From: Chitinophagaceae bacterium
GTDB lineage: Bacteria > Bacteroidota > Bacteroidia > Chitinophagales > Chitinophagaceae
Direction of reading: 5' to 3'
Assembly: GCA_014380425.1 (NCBI GenBank)
Contig: JACMJX010000347.1
Span: forward strand, 1-35,358
Length of the DNA: 35,358 bases
The notes below the pieces were generated by a model, which was not told the DNA's origin, searched no databases, and saw only the letters and a program-made list of their open reading frames with translations. A program made the translations under genes and the position numbers. Below, in pieces: positions 1 through 7,351 of the stretch. Position 1 is the stretch's first letter, and the number at the start of each line of letters is the position of its first letter.

Positions 1-2
1 GC

Positions 3-1142
3 GAATTAATTCGTTCAAAACAATTATCACCGGTTGACCTCGTGAATAATTGTCTTGCTAAAATAAAGGAGTTGAATCCAACACTAAATGCTTTCATCTC
101 TGTTTTGCATGACGAAGCAATAGAATCAGCAATTGTTGCGGAAAAGGAAATAAGTAAGGGAAACTGGAAAGGCGTTTTGCATGGAATTCCAATAGCTGTA
201 AAAGATTTTTATGATACTGCTGGTATTAAAACAACAGCAGGGTTCGAAAAATTTAAAGACCGAATTCCCGAAAAAGATGCTGCTGTAGTTAAACTGTTGA
301 AAGAAAGCGGAGCGATACTAATTGGTAAAACCAATATGCATAAATTAGGAATGGGAACAACCTCGGTAGATAGTTATTTTGGAAGTGTACACAACCCGAT
401 TAATCCGCAATATGTTGCAGGTGGTTCATCGGGAGGTTCGGCAGTGGCAATAGCCACGGGAATGTGTTTTGCAACAGTTGACACTGATGCAGTTGGTTCT
501 TGCCGCATTCCTGCGGCTTGTTGTGGTGTAATGGGTTTCAAAGCAAGTAATGGCTTAATAAACATGGAAGGAATTCTTGCGGGAGAAAAAACTGATGAAA
601 CCATCGTTCAATTTTCTGCTGCAGGGATAACAACTCGTAATGTTGAGGATACTGAAATAATGTTAAACGTATTAACTAACAACCAAACAAAGAGGAATAA
701 TTCCAATAGTGCTTTAAAAATTGGTATAGTGCAAAACTTTAGTGGTAATGAAGAAATAAAAAAGTCATTTTTAAAAGTATCAGCAAAACTTAAAGAATTA
801 CATTATGAAATAATACCTATAGAAATTCCTTTTGATAAGGCACAATTCAATATAGAAAATTTAAAAAAAGACCGTGACGCTGTAAATGAATTATTATTTA
901 CTAAAGTGGATTTGCTTTTGCTTCCCACACTTAAAGATTATGTACCCACAATAGAAGATGCTAAGAAAAAAGGAGACCAGGCTATAGCTCCTGCCAATAC
1001 CTTTTTCTGTAATTACTTTGGTTTGCCCGCTATAAGCATCACATATGAAAAAGATACAAAAGGTTTTCCTTTAGCATTTCAGGTTATAGGAAAGCCAATG
1101 CAAGATTATGAGGTGCTTGATTTTGCAAAAAAGTTTGAGTGA
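3..1142 (+). CDS. Amidase signature family protein, 5' end outside the window
   Basis: Amidase-signature hydrolases cleave amide bonds (GatA and acylamidase relatives) with a Ser-cisSer-Lys triad. The first in-window start is GTG at 42, but the frame is open from position 3, and the residues before it (ELIRSKQLSPVDL) match the usual N-terminal helix of the family, so the true start lies upstream. Seen in order, counting from the GTG: the Lys motif GIPIAVKDFYDTAG (about residue 54), the glycine/serine loop GGSSGGSAVAIATG (about 127), and the nucleophile segment DTDAVGSCRIPAACCG (about 147), with the C-terminal LPLAFQVIGKP. The nucleophile segment departs from the common DTGGSIRIPA form, though the Ser is kept. 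The visible part is about 379 residues, and the C-terminus stops soon after the family's last conserved block. The substrate cannot be told. Confidence 0.85.
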   Translation, partial: ELIRSKQLSPVDLVNNCLAKIKELNPTLNAFISVLHDEAIESAIVAEKEISKGNWKGVLHGIPIAVKDFYDTAGIKTTAGFEKFKDRIPEKDAAVVKLLKESGAILIGKTNMHKLGMGTTSVDSYFGSVHNPINPQYVAGGSSGGSAVAIATGMCFATVDTDAVGSCRIPAACCGVMGFKASNGLINMEGILAGEKTDETIVQFSAAGITTRNVEDTEIMLNVLTNNQTKRNNSNSALKIGIVQNFSGNEEIKKSFLKVSAKLKELHYEIIPIEIPFDKAQFNIENLKKDRDAVNELLFTKVDLLLLPTLKDYVPTIEDAKKKGDQAIAPANTFFCNYFGLPAISITYEKDTKGFPLAFQVIGKPMQDYEVLDFAKKFE

Positions 1143-1340
1143 TTACCAAGAAAATAATTTTTGACAAATGTTCCATAACGATAGCACGAACGCACAACAC
1201 TATATTTTCGCAATTGGTATGAATGGAAATCACTTCATTTTTTTATAAATAAATAACAAAGTGGAGCCCAGCAACCACTAAAAAACGGGGCGTTATTGAA
1301 AAACTATACTAGTAGGAAAACAATTAAAAAAAATTATAAA

Positions 1341-1862
1341 ATGGAAAATAAAGCAAAAAAAACGCAAACTGAATCTACTTTAATTCTTGCTCAAATAGCC
1401 TGGGTCGTAAAAGATATCTCGGTTACAGAAAGATTTTTTAAGGAAACCTTGGGCATAAGTAAATTTAGCAAAGCCGAAATAAGTCGTGCCAAAGACTATG
1501 ACGGCACTTATTACGATAAGCCATCTAATGCTGAGAATCTCGTTTCAGTTGCGTATTCGGGTGGGGTATTTATTGAACTCATACAGCCTGTTTCAGGTAA
1601 TAGTATTTTTCAAGATTATCTTGAAAAAAATCCTGCTGGAGGTATGCAACACGTTGCATACAAGATACCCGTTGCTAAACTTGATAAGGTAATTTCCGAA
1701 TTTGGGGATAAAGGGTTACCCGTAATATCAAGATTCGATACGCCCATTGCTATCATTGTTTTTTTCGACACTTATAAAGAAATTGGCGTTATGACCGAAA
1801 TAATGGGTATCACTGAAGAAGGTGAGAAAGCTGTTGAGAAAATGAAAAGTGAAATGAGTTAA
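1341..1862 (+). CDS. VOC (glyoxalase-fold) family protein
   Basis: A 173-residue protein of the vicinal oxygen chelate fold, the family of glyoxalase I, methylmalonyl-CoA epimerase and extradiol dioxygenases. It starts with the module-like QIAWVVKDISVTERFFKETL and later has FIELIQPVSG, GGMQHVAYKIP and GVMTEIMG, which carry Glu, His and Glu at the places where VOC enzymes bind metal. The first usual ligand, a His in the opening strand, appears to be Gln, so activity is uncertain. I chose ATG 1341 over an in-frame TTG at 1296, because the extra N-terminus is Lys/Asn-rich and unlike the family. It lies in the AT-rich block, 36 bases before the next gene. The specific reaction is unknown. Confidence 0.75.
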   Translation: MENKAKKTQTESTLILAQIAWVVKDISVTERFFKETLGISKFSKAEISRAKDYDGTYYDKPSNAENLVSVAYSGGVFIELIQPVSGNSIFQDYLEKNPAGGMQHVAYKIPVAKLDKVISEFGDKGLPVISRFDTPIAIIVFFDTYKEIGVMTEIMGITEEGEKAVEKMKSEMS

Positions 1863-1898
1863 TCTGCACACCAAATTTTAATTTTTTTAAAAAAAAAT

Positions 1899-2324
1899 AT
1901 GAACAAAGAGACAAGAAATATACTCCTGAAAAGCTTAGATAGATTAGTGGGATCATGGGAAACATCAGACCCAAGTGGAGCGGACGCTGTAAAAGGACAA
2001 TCTACTTTTGAATGGATGGAAGGCGGTAATTTCCTTGTACAACACATAAATTTAAGCGAAGCAAAAGGAATTGAAATTATTGGCTATGACGAAAAAAGCA
2101 ATTCGCTTAAATCGCATTACTTCGAGGGTAGCACAGGTAAACATCTTGAATATACCTATCAATTAGAAGATGATACCTTGACCGTTTCCATTGATATGCC
2201 AACAGCCAAAGGGCAATTTATCGGAAAGTTTAACGATGACAACAGCGAATACAAAGGGAGATGGGATTGGATGCAAGATGGTAAAAAAATGGGGTTTGAA
2301 GCGAAAATGAATAAAATAAAATGA
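1899..2324 (+). CDS. DUF1579-like small beta-barrel protein
   Basis: A 141-residue protein with no signal peptide. The pattern LVGSWETSDP, then STFEWMEGGNFLVQHI, then IIGYDEKSNSLKSHYFEG and a final GRWDWMQDGKKMGFEAKM is the one I associate with the DUF1579/heavy-metal-resistance-like lipocalin-type barrels found next to VOC and DinB genes in Bacteroidota. No catalytic residues can be named. The stop codon overlaps the ATG of a 14-codon remnant frame (2321-2365), so the gene that once followed in translational coupling seems to be lost. Function unknown. Confidence 0.6.
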   Translation: MNKETRNILLKSLDRLVGSWETSDPSGADAVKGQSTFEWMEGGNFLVQHINLSEAKGIEIIGYDEKSNSLKSHYFEGSTGKHLEYTYQLEDDTLTVSIDMPTAKGQFIGKFNDDNSEYKGRWDWMQDGKKMGFEAKMNKIK

Positions 2325-2365
2325 AAAAGATAATCGGAATATTTCTCAGTCTTGTAAAAAAATAA
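2321..2365 (+). pseudogene. Possible remnant of a lost secreted protein (signal-peptide start only)
   Basis: The stop of the preceding gene is overlapped by an ATG (ATGA) opening a 14-codon frame, MKKIIGIFLSLVKK. This looks like the Lys-rich start and hydrophobic core of a bacterial signal peptide and then stops. The overlap is typical of coupled genes, which suggests that the N-terminus of a former downstream gene remains after a deletion. It is very short, so chance cannot be excluded. Confidence 0.3.
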
Positions 2366-2368
2366 AAA

Positions 2369-2899
2369 ATGGAAACAAAGATTTTAATTCAAAAAGAAAC
2401 AATTAGTGCGGCATTAAATACAACTATAACTGATTTATTACAGTTGCTTGCAGTTTTTGATGAAGCGCAAATAAATGTCATTCCTTTTAAAGATAGTTGG
2501 ACAGCAGGTCAACTTTCAAAGCATGTATTGATGAGTAATGAAGGATTTATTGAAATATTGAATGGCCCAAACAAAGAAACCCAAAGACAGGCGGATAAAA
2601 TGGTACAAAAAATAAAAAGTGATTTTTTAGATTTTAGTACAAAGGGTCAATCAGCAGATAATTTGAAACCTCCAATAATTGACTATAATAAAAACGCATT
2701 ACTCATTTCTCTGGAAGCTTTAAAAGAAAAAATAAGTGAAGCTATTGAAAACCTTGATTTAACGAAAACATGCACAGCTCTTGAATTACCAGTGTATGGC
2801 TTTTTAACCAGGTGGGAAGCACTTCATTTTATGCTTTATCATACTCAAAGGCATATTCATCAGTTAAAGAATATCTTAAAAAAAGTGGCATCGCAGTAA
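2369..2899 (+). CDS. DinB-like (DinB_2 superfamily) protein
   Basis: A 176-residue all-helical protein. The segments FKDSWTAGQLSKHVLMSNEG near residue 42 and HFMLYHTQRHIHQLKNI near residue 153 carry the spaced histidines (one in the first, two or three in the second) that form the nickel/zinc site of the DinB/YfiT four-helix bundle. Known members of the superfamily include thiol-S-transferases that use bacillithiol or mycothiol, but most are uncharacterised. It sits in the row of small AT-rich genes. The last two bases of its stop are shared with the ATG of a 21-codon hydrophobic frame (2899-2964) that may be another gene remnant. Confidence 0.75.
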   Translation: METKILIQKETISAALNTTITDLLQLLAVFDEAQINVIPFKDSWTAGQLSKHVLMSNEGFIEILNGPNKETQRQADKMVQKIKSDFLDFSTKGQSADNLKPPIIDYNKNALLISLEALKEKISEAIENLDLTKTCTALELPVYGFLTRWEALHFMLYHTQRHIHQLKNILKKVASQ

Positions 2900-2964
2900 T
2901 GATAAAAAATGTATTTGGCTTAATAAACTTTGTAAAAATGATGATGATATTACTTCCTATTTAA
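2899..2964 (+). other. Short hydrophobic frame overlapping the DinB-like stop
   Basis: ATG at 2899 overlaps the TAA of the DinB-like gene and opens a 21-codon frame, MIKNVFGLINFVKMMMILLP plus one residue, ending at 2964, ten bases before the next gene. It is one basic and hydrophobic stretch. It could be a truncated membrane-protein start, a tiny membrane peptide, or chance in AT-rich DNA. I cannot decide among these. Confidence 0.2.
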
Positions 2965-2974
2965 ACAATTTTTT

Positions 2975-3559
2975 ATGCAAAATCACTTACAAATCATTGC
3001 AGGAATTATAGGGCTTATAACCTACTGTTTTCTTTTTTTTAAAATCTTTAAAAATAATGCTAAACAAAATTTTGCAGCCTTTTTACTTTGGGCAATTTTA
3101 AGTATTATAACTACTATTACTGTTTTTATAGAAGAAGGTAATTACTGGCTTTCGCTGGGCAATGTTTTAGGTGAAACAGCAATTACTATTTTACTAATTG
3201 TAAAAAAGCAAATTGCATGGTCGTGGATAGAAACTTCAACTGCGTTTTTGGTAATAATTTGTTTAATAATCTGGTTTTTTATGGGTGAGAAAGCAGCTAT
3301 CGTTTCATCCAGTTTAGCAACAGTAACAGCAAGTATTCCTCAAATGGTGAGTACTTACAAGAAGCCATCATCTACTCCTACTGGAATTTACGTGGCATTC
3401 TTAATGGCAAATATTTTATCGCTTTATGCGGGAAAATCATGGACAATCGAAGAACGTTTTTATCCTGCTTCGGCAGTCGTTTTATGCTTAATAATTGCGC
3501 TTTTTTCATTGAGAATTTTACAAACCATTGGCATTAGAAACACCAATAGAGCTGATTGA
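2975..3559 (+). CDS. PQ-loop-like polytopic membrane protein
   Basis: A 194-residue protein made almost wholly of hydrophobic segments, with about six predicted membrane spans. The second half contains TASIPQMVSTYKKPSSTPTG followed by IYVAFLMANILSLYAG, which resembles the PQ-loop repeat of SWEET/SemiSWEET-type transporters (Pro-Gln at the end of a helix, then a short loop to the next). The first half has a weaker copy-like layout. No substrate can be inferred. It is one of the most AT-rich genes in the window. Confidence 0.5.
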   Translation: MQNHLQIIAGIIGLITYCFLFFKIFKNNAKQNFAAFLLWAILSIITTITVFIEEGNYWLSLGNVLGETAITILLIVKKQIAWSWIETSTAFLVIICLIIWFFMGEKAAIVSSSLATVTASIPQMVSTYKKPSSTPTGIYVAFLMANILSLYAGKSWTIEERFYPASAVVLCLIIALFSLRILQTIGIRNTNRAD

Positions 3560-3590
3560 ATAAAATATTTCCAATTAATCAAAGCACTTT

Positions 3591-3695
3591 ATGAGAAAAG
3601 TAATCTTAAACTTAGCCATAATACTAGACGTTTTCATTGAAAGGCCAAACATTGACATGGAATGGCTTGTGCGACATGGAATATCGAACTTCTAA
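3591..3695 (+). pseudogene. Remnant of a RibD-C/dihydrofolate-reductase-like gene
   Basis: ATG 3591 opens a 34-codon frame ending at TAA 3693-3695. Its first residues, MRKVILNLAIILDVFIE, then RPNIDMEWL, match the very characteristic start of the RibD C-terminal/dihydrofolate reductase-like family (consensus of the form MRKVILNLAVSLDGFIEGPNGEIDWL). The rest of the family's roughly 180 residues is missing, because the frame closes and the next gene begins 55 bases later. The Gly of the DGFI motif is changed to Val. I read it as the 5' stump of a deleted gene. Confidence 0.7.
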
Positions 3696-3749
3696 ATGAC
3701 TTTACTAAAGATTTTAAAGAAAATATATAAACAATTAAAAAATTAAATT

Positions 3750-4178
3750 ATGAAAGCAACTTCTATCATTCCAAGCATTCTTTACGAAGATGCAACCGCT
3801 GCCATTGAGTGGTTGTGCAATGCTTTTGGATTTGAAAAACATTTAATTGTTCCCGGTGAAGATGGAATAATTGTTCATGCCCAGTTAACGCTTGGAGATA
3901 TAATGATTATGATAGGTTCTGCACAAAGGCAAAGTGAATACACTAAACTTATAAAGCAGCCAAATGAGATTGGCAATTTTGAAACGCAGAGTCCGTATAT
4001 AGTTTTAGCGGAAAATGATATGGAAGCTCATTATGAAAAAGCTAAAGCACACGGAGCTAAAATTGTAATTCATTTGAAGGAGGAGGATTACGGAGGCAAA
4101 AATTATTCTTGCTATGACCCCGAAGGACATTTATGGAATTTTGGTTCTTACGACCCTTGGAATACAACAAATAAATAA
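3750..4178 (+). CDS. VOC family protein (PhnB/bleomycin-resistance-like)
   Basis: A 142-residue glyoxalase-fold protein. It begins with SIIPSILYEDATAAIEWLCN, has a central LTLGDIMIMIG strand, then SPYIVLAENDMEAHYEKAKA and the typical ending YSCYDPEGHLWNFGSYDPW, which is the usual signature of the PhnB-type VOC subgroup. Proteins of this kind are common in soil Bacteroidota and rarely characterised. Some bind antibiotics or small epoxides. An A-rich stretch precedes the ATG, with no Shine-Dalgarno sequence, as is usual in this phylum. It is followed by another PhnB-like gene. Confidence 0.8.
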   Translation: MKATSIIPSILYEDATAAIEWLCNAFGFEKHLIVPGEDGIIVHAQLTLGDIMIMIGSAQRQSEYTKLIKQPNEIGNFETQSPYIVLAENDMEAHYEKAKAHGAKIVIHLKEEDYGGKNYSCYDPEGHLWNFGSYDPWNTTNK

Positions 4179-4233
4179 GTTTAACTATTTCAAGACTTTA
4201 AAATAAATACATAAACATTTAAAAAAAACAATC

Positions 4234-4659
4234 ATGAAAGTACATCCTTATTTAAACTTTGACGGCAAAGCCGAAGAAGCATTTATGTTTTACAAATCCG
4301 TTTTTGGCGGAGAATTTTCGGCAAATATGAAAATGTCCGAAATGCCGGATGGCAAAAAACTTTCAAAAGAAGAGCAAAACCGCACGATGCACATTGCTTT
4401 GCCTATTGGTGAAGGTACAGTGCTGATGGCATCGGATATTGTTCCTTCTGCTGGGCATAAGTTGCAATCGGGCAGCCAAACTTACACGATGTTAAGCCCA
4501 GATACCAAAGAAGAAGCAGACCGCTTATTTGATGGGCTTTCCAAGGATGCGGACATTGAAATGAAAATGGAAGATACATTTTGGGGCGATTATATGGGCA
4601 GTTTTACTGATAAGTTTGGCATTAAATGGATGATAAATGTGACGGTACAGCGAAATTAA
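4234..4659 (+). CDS. VOC family protein, PhnB-like
   Basis: A 141-residue protein beginning HPYLNFDGKAEEAFMFYKSV FGGEF-like, the standard opening of PhnB/3-demethylubiquinone-methyltransferase-like VOC proteins. It has MHIALPIGEGTVLMASDIVP in the middle and ends WGDYMGSFTDKFGIKWMINV, the usual conserved end. Members act as dimers, and few have a known substrate. It is the last gene of the AT-rich block. A strong stem-loop lies 79 bases after its stop and may end its transcript. Confidence 0.85.
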   Translation: MKVHPYLNFDGKAEEAFMFYKSVFGGEFSANMKMSEMPDGKKLSKEEQNRTMHIALPIGEGTVLMASDIVPSAGHKLQSGSQTYTMLSPDTKEEADRLFDGLSKDADIEMKMEDTFWGDYMGSFTDKFGIKWMINVTVQRN

Positions 4660-4737
4660 AAGTATGGGAACGTTCAAAAAACAACTTAAAGAAGTTTCAG
4701 AAATAAGAAGCAATGCAAGGTGTTTTTGAACGTTTCT

Positions 4738-4774
4738 TTTTCTGCAACTCAGGTCTAAGCTAAGTTGCAGAAAA
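4738..4774. terminator. Bidirectional terminator-like stem-loop
   Basis: TTTTCTGCAACT at 4738-4749 is perfectly complementary to AGTTGCAGAAAA at 4763-4774, giving a 12-bp stem with a 13-base loop. The A/T ends supply a U-tract in either direction, though the GC core is short. It is placed to end the plus-strand VOC transcript, and possibly read-through from aroC on the minus strand. Confidence 0.55.
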
Positions 4775-4803
4775 TTCTTTTAGTGACCTTTAAGGCGTTA
4801 GAC
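4753..4803 (+). repeat. attC-like pair of inverted core sequences (weak)
   Basis: GTCTAAGC (4753-4760) and GCGTTAGAC (4795-4803) pair as 6 bp, one bulged G, then 2 bp. The right half fits the integron R' core GTTRRRY. The left half should end AAC and does not. The spacing is shorter than most attC sites, and the left half lies in the loop of the stem-loop above. This is a resemblance only. Confidence 0.2.
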
Positions 4804-5087
4804 TTAGTTTTTAGCATACAAAAGTGTAATGCCTTTGTTACGTCATACCAAGTTTAATTTTCCACTTTTCCACCATCAAAAAATTACCGGAGTATTGACT
4901 TTAAAGGAATTTGATTTTATTATATCGGTATTATATTTATCAATTATCATCCGCGTTACTGCTAAATGATGGTTCCTTTTCTTTTGATCTCTTCAATAAT
5001 TTTTCTTCTTATGTAAAAGCCTTTATTTTAAAGCTATTTTAAAAATCTGCTAATTTACTACACTACCCTTTTTTAGAAAACTTAGAA

Positions 5088-6080
5088 TTACACTATTCGC
5101 CGCACCCGCTGCTCCATCATCATTAGATCTATCAATGCAAGTGCGGTGGCGGCTTCGAGAATAACAGGGGCGCGAAGCGCAACACAGAGATCGTGTCTGC
5201 CTTTGATGGAGAAGTCCTCCGTTTGGCCTGTTTCCCAGTTAAGGCTGTTCTGCTCTTTTGGAGTAGAGGCGGTCGGTTTGATGGATATGCGAAAAATGAG
5301 TTCGTTGCCATTCGTGATGCCACCGACGATTCCACCGGCATGGTTGGTGCGGGTTCTGCCTTCCATGTTTTCTATGGCATCGTTATGCTCGGTGCCGAAC
5401 ATTTTTGATGCTGCAAAGCCGCTTCCGAATTCAATACCTTTCACTGCGGGTATGGCAAATACGATATGTGCTATGATGGATTCTGCGGAGTCGAAGAACG
5501 GCTCGCCGAGGCTGGCGGGTAAACCATTAACGCGGCATTCTACGATGCCCCCAACAGAGTCCTTAGCGTCGATGGCACGCTGAAGGCCTATGTCTAAGTC
5601 TGCCTCACCGCCTATTTCCGTGACTGCTGCATGTATGCTAACACCGGGCATTAGCTTTTTGGCAATGGCGCCTGCGGCTACCAGCCCGGTAGTGAGCCGG
5701 GCGCTGAAATGACCACCGCCCCTGTAGTCCTCATGGCCGCCATATTTCTGGTGGGCCACCATGTCTGCATGTCCGGGCCGGGGGAAACTTCGCTGCTTTT
5801 CGTAGTCGCTGCTTCGTATATTATTATTTTCAAAGAAAATAGTTATGGGAGCGCCGGTCGTTTTACCATTGAATACACCACTCTTGATGAGAGGGTAATC
5901 CGCCTCCTGGCGGGGTGTGGTTCCTTTCTGTTTACCACCTTTTCTGCGTTCGAGATCCGGCAGCATGTCTGCATCTGATAAAACAAGGCCTGCCGGGCAA
6001 CCATCGATAACGATACCGACAGACTCGCCGTGCGACTCTCCGAAAATATGCACGCTGAAGATGCGGCCGAATGAGTTCAT
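5088..6080 (-). CDS. aroC: Chorismate synthase
   Basis: Converts 5-enolpyruvylshikimate-3-phosphate to chorismate using reduced FMN, the last common step of the shikimate pathway, in the cytoplasm. The 330-residue protein has the family's opening GRIFSVHIFGESHGESVGIV with its catalytic His, then RRKGGKQKGTTPRQEAD, RPGHADMVAHQKYGG, RGGGHFSARLTTG (the HFSARLT variant rather than RSSARET) and the ending RHDLCVALRAPVILEAATAL with catalytic Arg and Asp neighbours. It is slightly short for the family (about 350-360), with a trimmed C-terminus. It starts 2 bases after the aroA stop and is the last gene of the aromatic operon. Confidence 0.97.
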   Translation of the reverse strand: MNSFGRIFSVHIFGESHGESVGIVIDGCPAGLVLSDADMLPDLERRKGGKQKGTTPRQEADYPLIKSGVFNGKTTGAPITIFFENNNIRSSDYEKQRSFPRPGHADMVAHQKYGGHEDYRGGGHFSARLTTGLVAAGAIAKKLMPGVSIHAAVTEIGGEADLDIGLQRAIDAKDSVGGIVECRVNGLPASLGEPFFDSAESIIAHIVFAIPAVKGIEFGSGFAASKMFGTEHNDAIENMEGRTRTNHAGGIVGGITNGNELIFRISIKPTASTPKEQNSLNWETGQTEDFSIKGRHDLCVALRAPVILEAATALALIDLMMMEQRVRRIV

Positions 6081-6082
6081 AA

Positions 6083-7351
6083 CTATGCTTTATTTATGAT
6101 GGATCCTAATGACTGCAAGTGTTCAAAGAAATCGGGATATGATTTGTTGATGGCCTGCGCATCGTCAATGGCAGTAATTCCTTCCGCTTTAAGGGCAGCA
6201 ACGGCACATGCCATCGCGATGCGATGGTCGTGATGCGAATGTACAGACGCACCTCTTAAGCCCGTGCTGCCGTCGATGATCATGAGGTCATCCTGAAGAT
6301 CGATCTTTATGCCCATTTTACCAAACTCCTCCTGCAATGTAAGCGCCCTGTTGCTTTCCTTATGTGTGAGGCGGCTAGCACCTTGTATCACCGTTTTACC
6401 ATGGCAGTAAGCCGCCAGGGCTACGAGTGGAGGAAATAGATCTGGGCATTCCGTAGCATCAAAATGAAATGCTTTCAGTGCGCCCGGTGCCACTTCAATC
6501 TGCTCCGGCTGCACGGAAAGCACGGCACCGCATTGCATCAGTGCCTGCAGCACAGCCTTATCAGCCTGGGTAGAAAAGATATCCAGCCCCTTTACTACGA
6601 TTCCGCCGGCTATGGCACCTGCCACCAGCAGGAAAGAGGCACCACTCCAATCACCCTCTACCTTGTAAGATGTTGCTTTATAGCTGTTAGATTGCTTCAA
6701 AAAGCAGAAAGACTCATAATTATCGTTGACCACCTCTATGCCGAAATGTTGCATTACCTGCAGTGTAAGATCTATATAAGGCTTACTGGTAAGGTTATGT
6801 ACTCGAATGCAAACACCTTCGGCACCCGCTGCACCGTAAGCCATCAGCAGCCCTGTAAGAAACTGTGAACTGAGTGATCCATCCACTTCTATGTTGGCTG
6901 GCTTCAGGGGGCCTTTTATTCTGAGAGGTACTTTGCCCATGTTCGATTCAATTGCAATACCGAGAGATGGAAAAATTTTATTGAAGAACGACATGGGCCT
7001 TGTAACAAGACTGCCCGTGCCATTTATAACAATCTCGCGGCTGCTCAGTGCCGTAATAGGCGTAAACATCCGGATGCCCAGTCCGGATTCTCCGCAATTC
7101 AGTTCATCTGCAATGGGGTAAACGCCTTTACTCTTTACCGTGAGTGAACCATCGGCATTAGCGGTTACTAATGCACCCAGTTTTGTTATTACGTCGAGTG
7201 CGGCAAGATCGTCATTGCTTTTACCAGGTGATAGCAGTTGCGTGGTGCCTATAGACAATAATGCTGCTGCGCAGGCACGCTGCATCGAGCTTTTGGATGC
7301 AGGTGCCTGAATGGTGCCTGAAATGGACGATGGCTGTATTTGTACGATCAC
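6083..7351 (-). CDS. aroA: 3-phosphoshikimate 1-carboxyvinyltransferase (EPSP synthase)
   Basis: Transfers the enolpyruvyl group of PEP to shikimate-3-phosphate, and is the target of glyphosate. The 422-residue protein shows the substrate-binding start APASKSSMQRACAAALL, the motif NCGESGLGIRMF, SSQFLTGLLMAYGAAG, the catalytic-Asp segment ATECPDLFPPLVALA, HKESNRALTLQEEFGKMG with the Lys-Glu and Arg of the PEP site (the usual KESDR has Asn in place of Asp), and HHDHRIAMACAVAALKA. It starts with GTG directly after the aroB stop with no base between them, so translation is very likely coupled. ATG alternatives further in would delete the first beta-strand. Confidence 0.96.
   Translation of the reverse strand: MIVQIQPSSISGTIQAPASKSSMQRACAAALLSIGTTQLLSPGKSNDDLAALDVITKLGALVTANADGSLTVKSKGVYPIADELNCGESGLGIRMFTPITALSSREIVINGTGSLVTRPMSFFNKIFPSLGIAIESNMGKVPLRIKGPLKPANIEVDGSLSSQFLTGLLMAYGAAGAEGVCIRVHNLTSKPYIDLTLQVMQHFGIEVVNDNYESFCFLKQSNSYKATSYKVEGDWSGASFLLVAGAIAGGIVVKGLDIFSTQADKAVLQALMQCGAVLSVQPEQIEVAPGALKAFHFDATECPDLFPPLVALAAYCHGKTVIQGASRLTHKESNRALTLQEEFGKMGIKIDLQDDLMIIDGSTGLRGASVHSHHDHRIAMACAVAALKAEGITAIDDAQAINKSYPDFFEHLQSLGSIINKA

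Larger units (their letters stand above)
4660..5087. other. Gene-free stretch at the junction between the AT-rich block and the aromatic operon
   Basis: 428 bases without a supported gene, between a plus-strand gene on the left and the end of the minus-strand aroC on the right. It holds a strong stem-loop (4738-4774) and an attC-like pair of short inverted repeats (4753-4760 and 4795-4803). An open frame of 46 codons (4829-4969, plus) starts with ATG, but I recognise nothing in it and its base composition is that of the surrounding AT-rich DNA. The rest shows no structure that I can name. Confidence 0.6.

Noticed and set aside
4829-4969. 46-codon plus-strand frame in the gene-free stretch
   Set aside because: Chance length in AT-rich DNA, without a recognisable motif or promoter.
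5146-5583. 145-codon plus-strand frame antisense to aroC
   Set aside because: It is a shadow of aroC. The GC-richer coding region leaves long open frames on the other strand, and no family features are visible.
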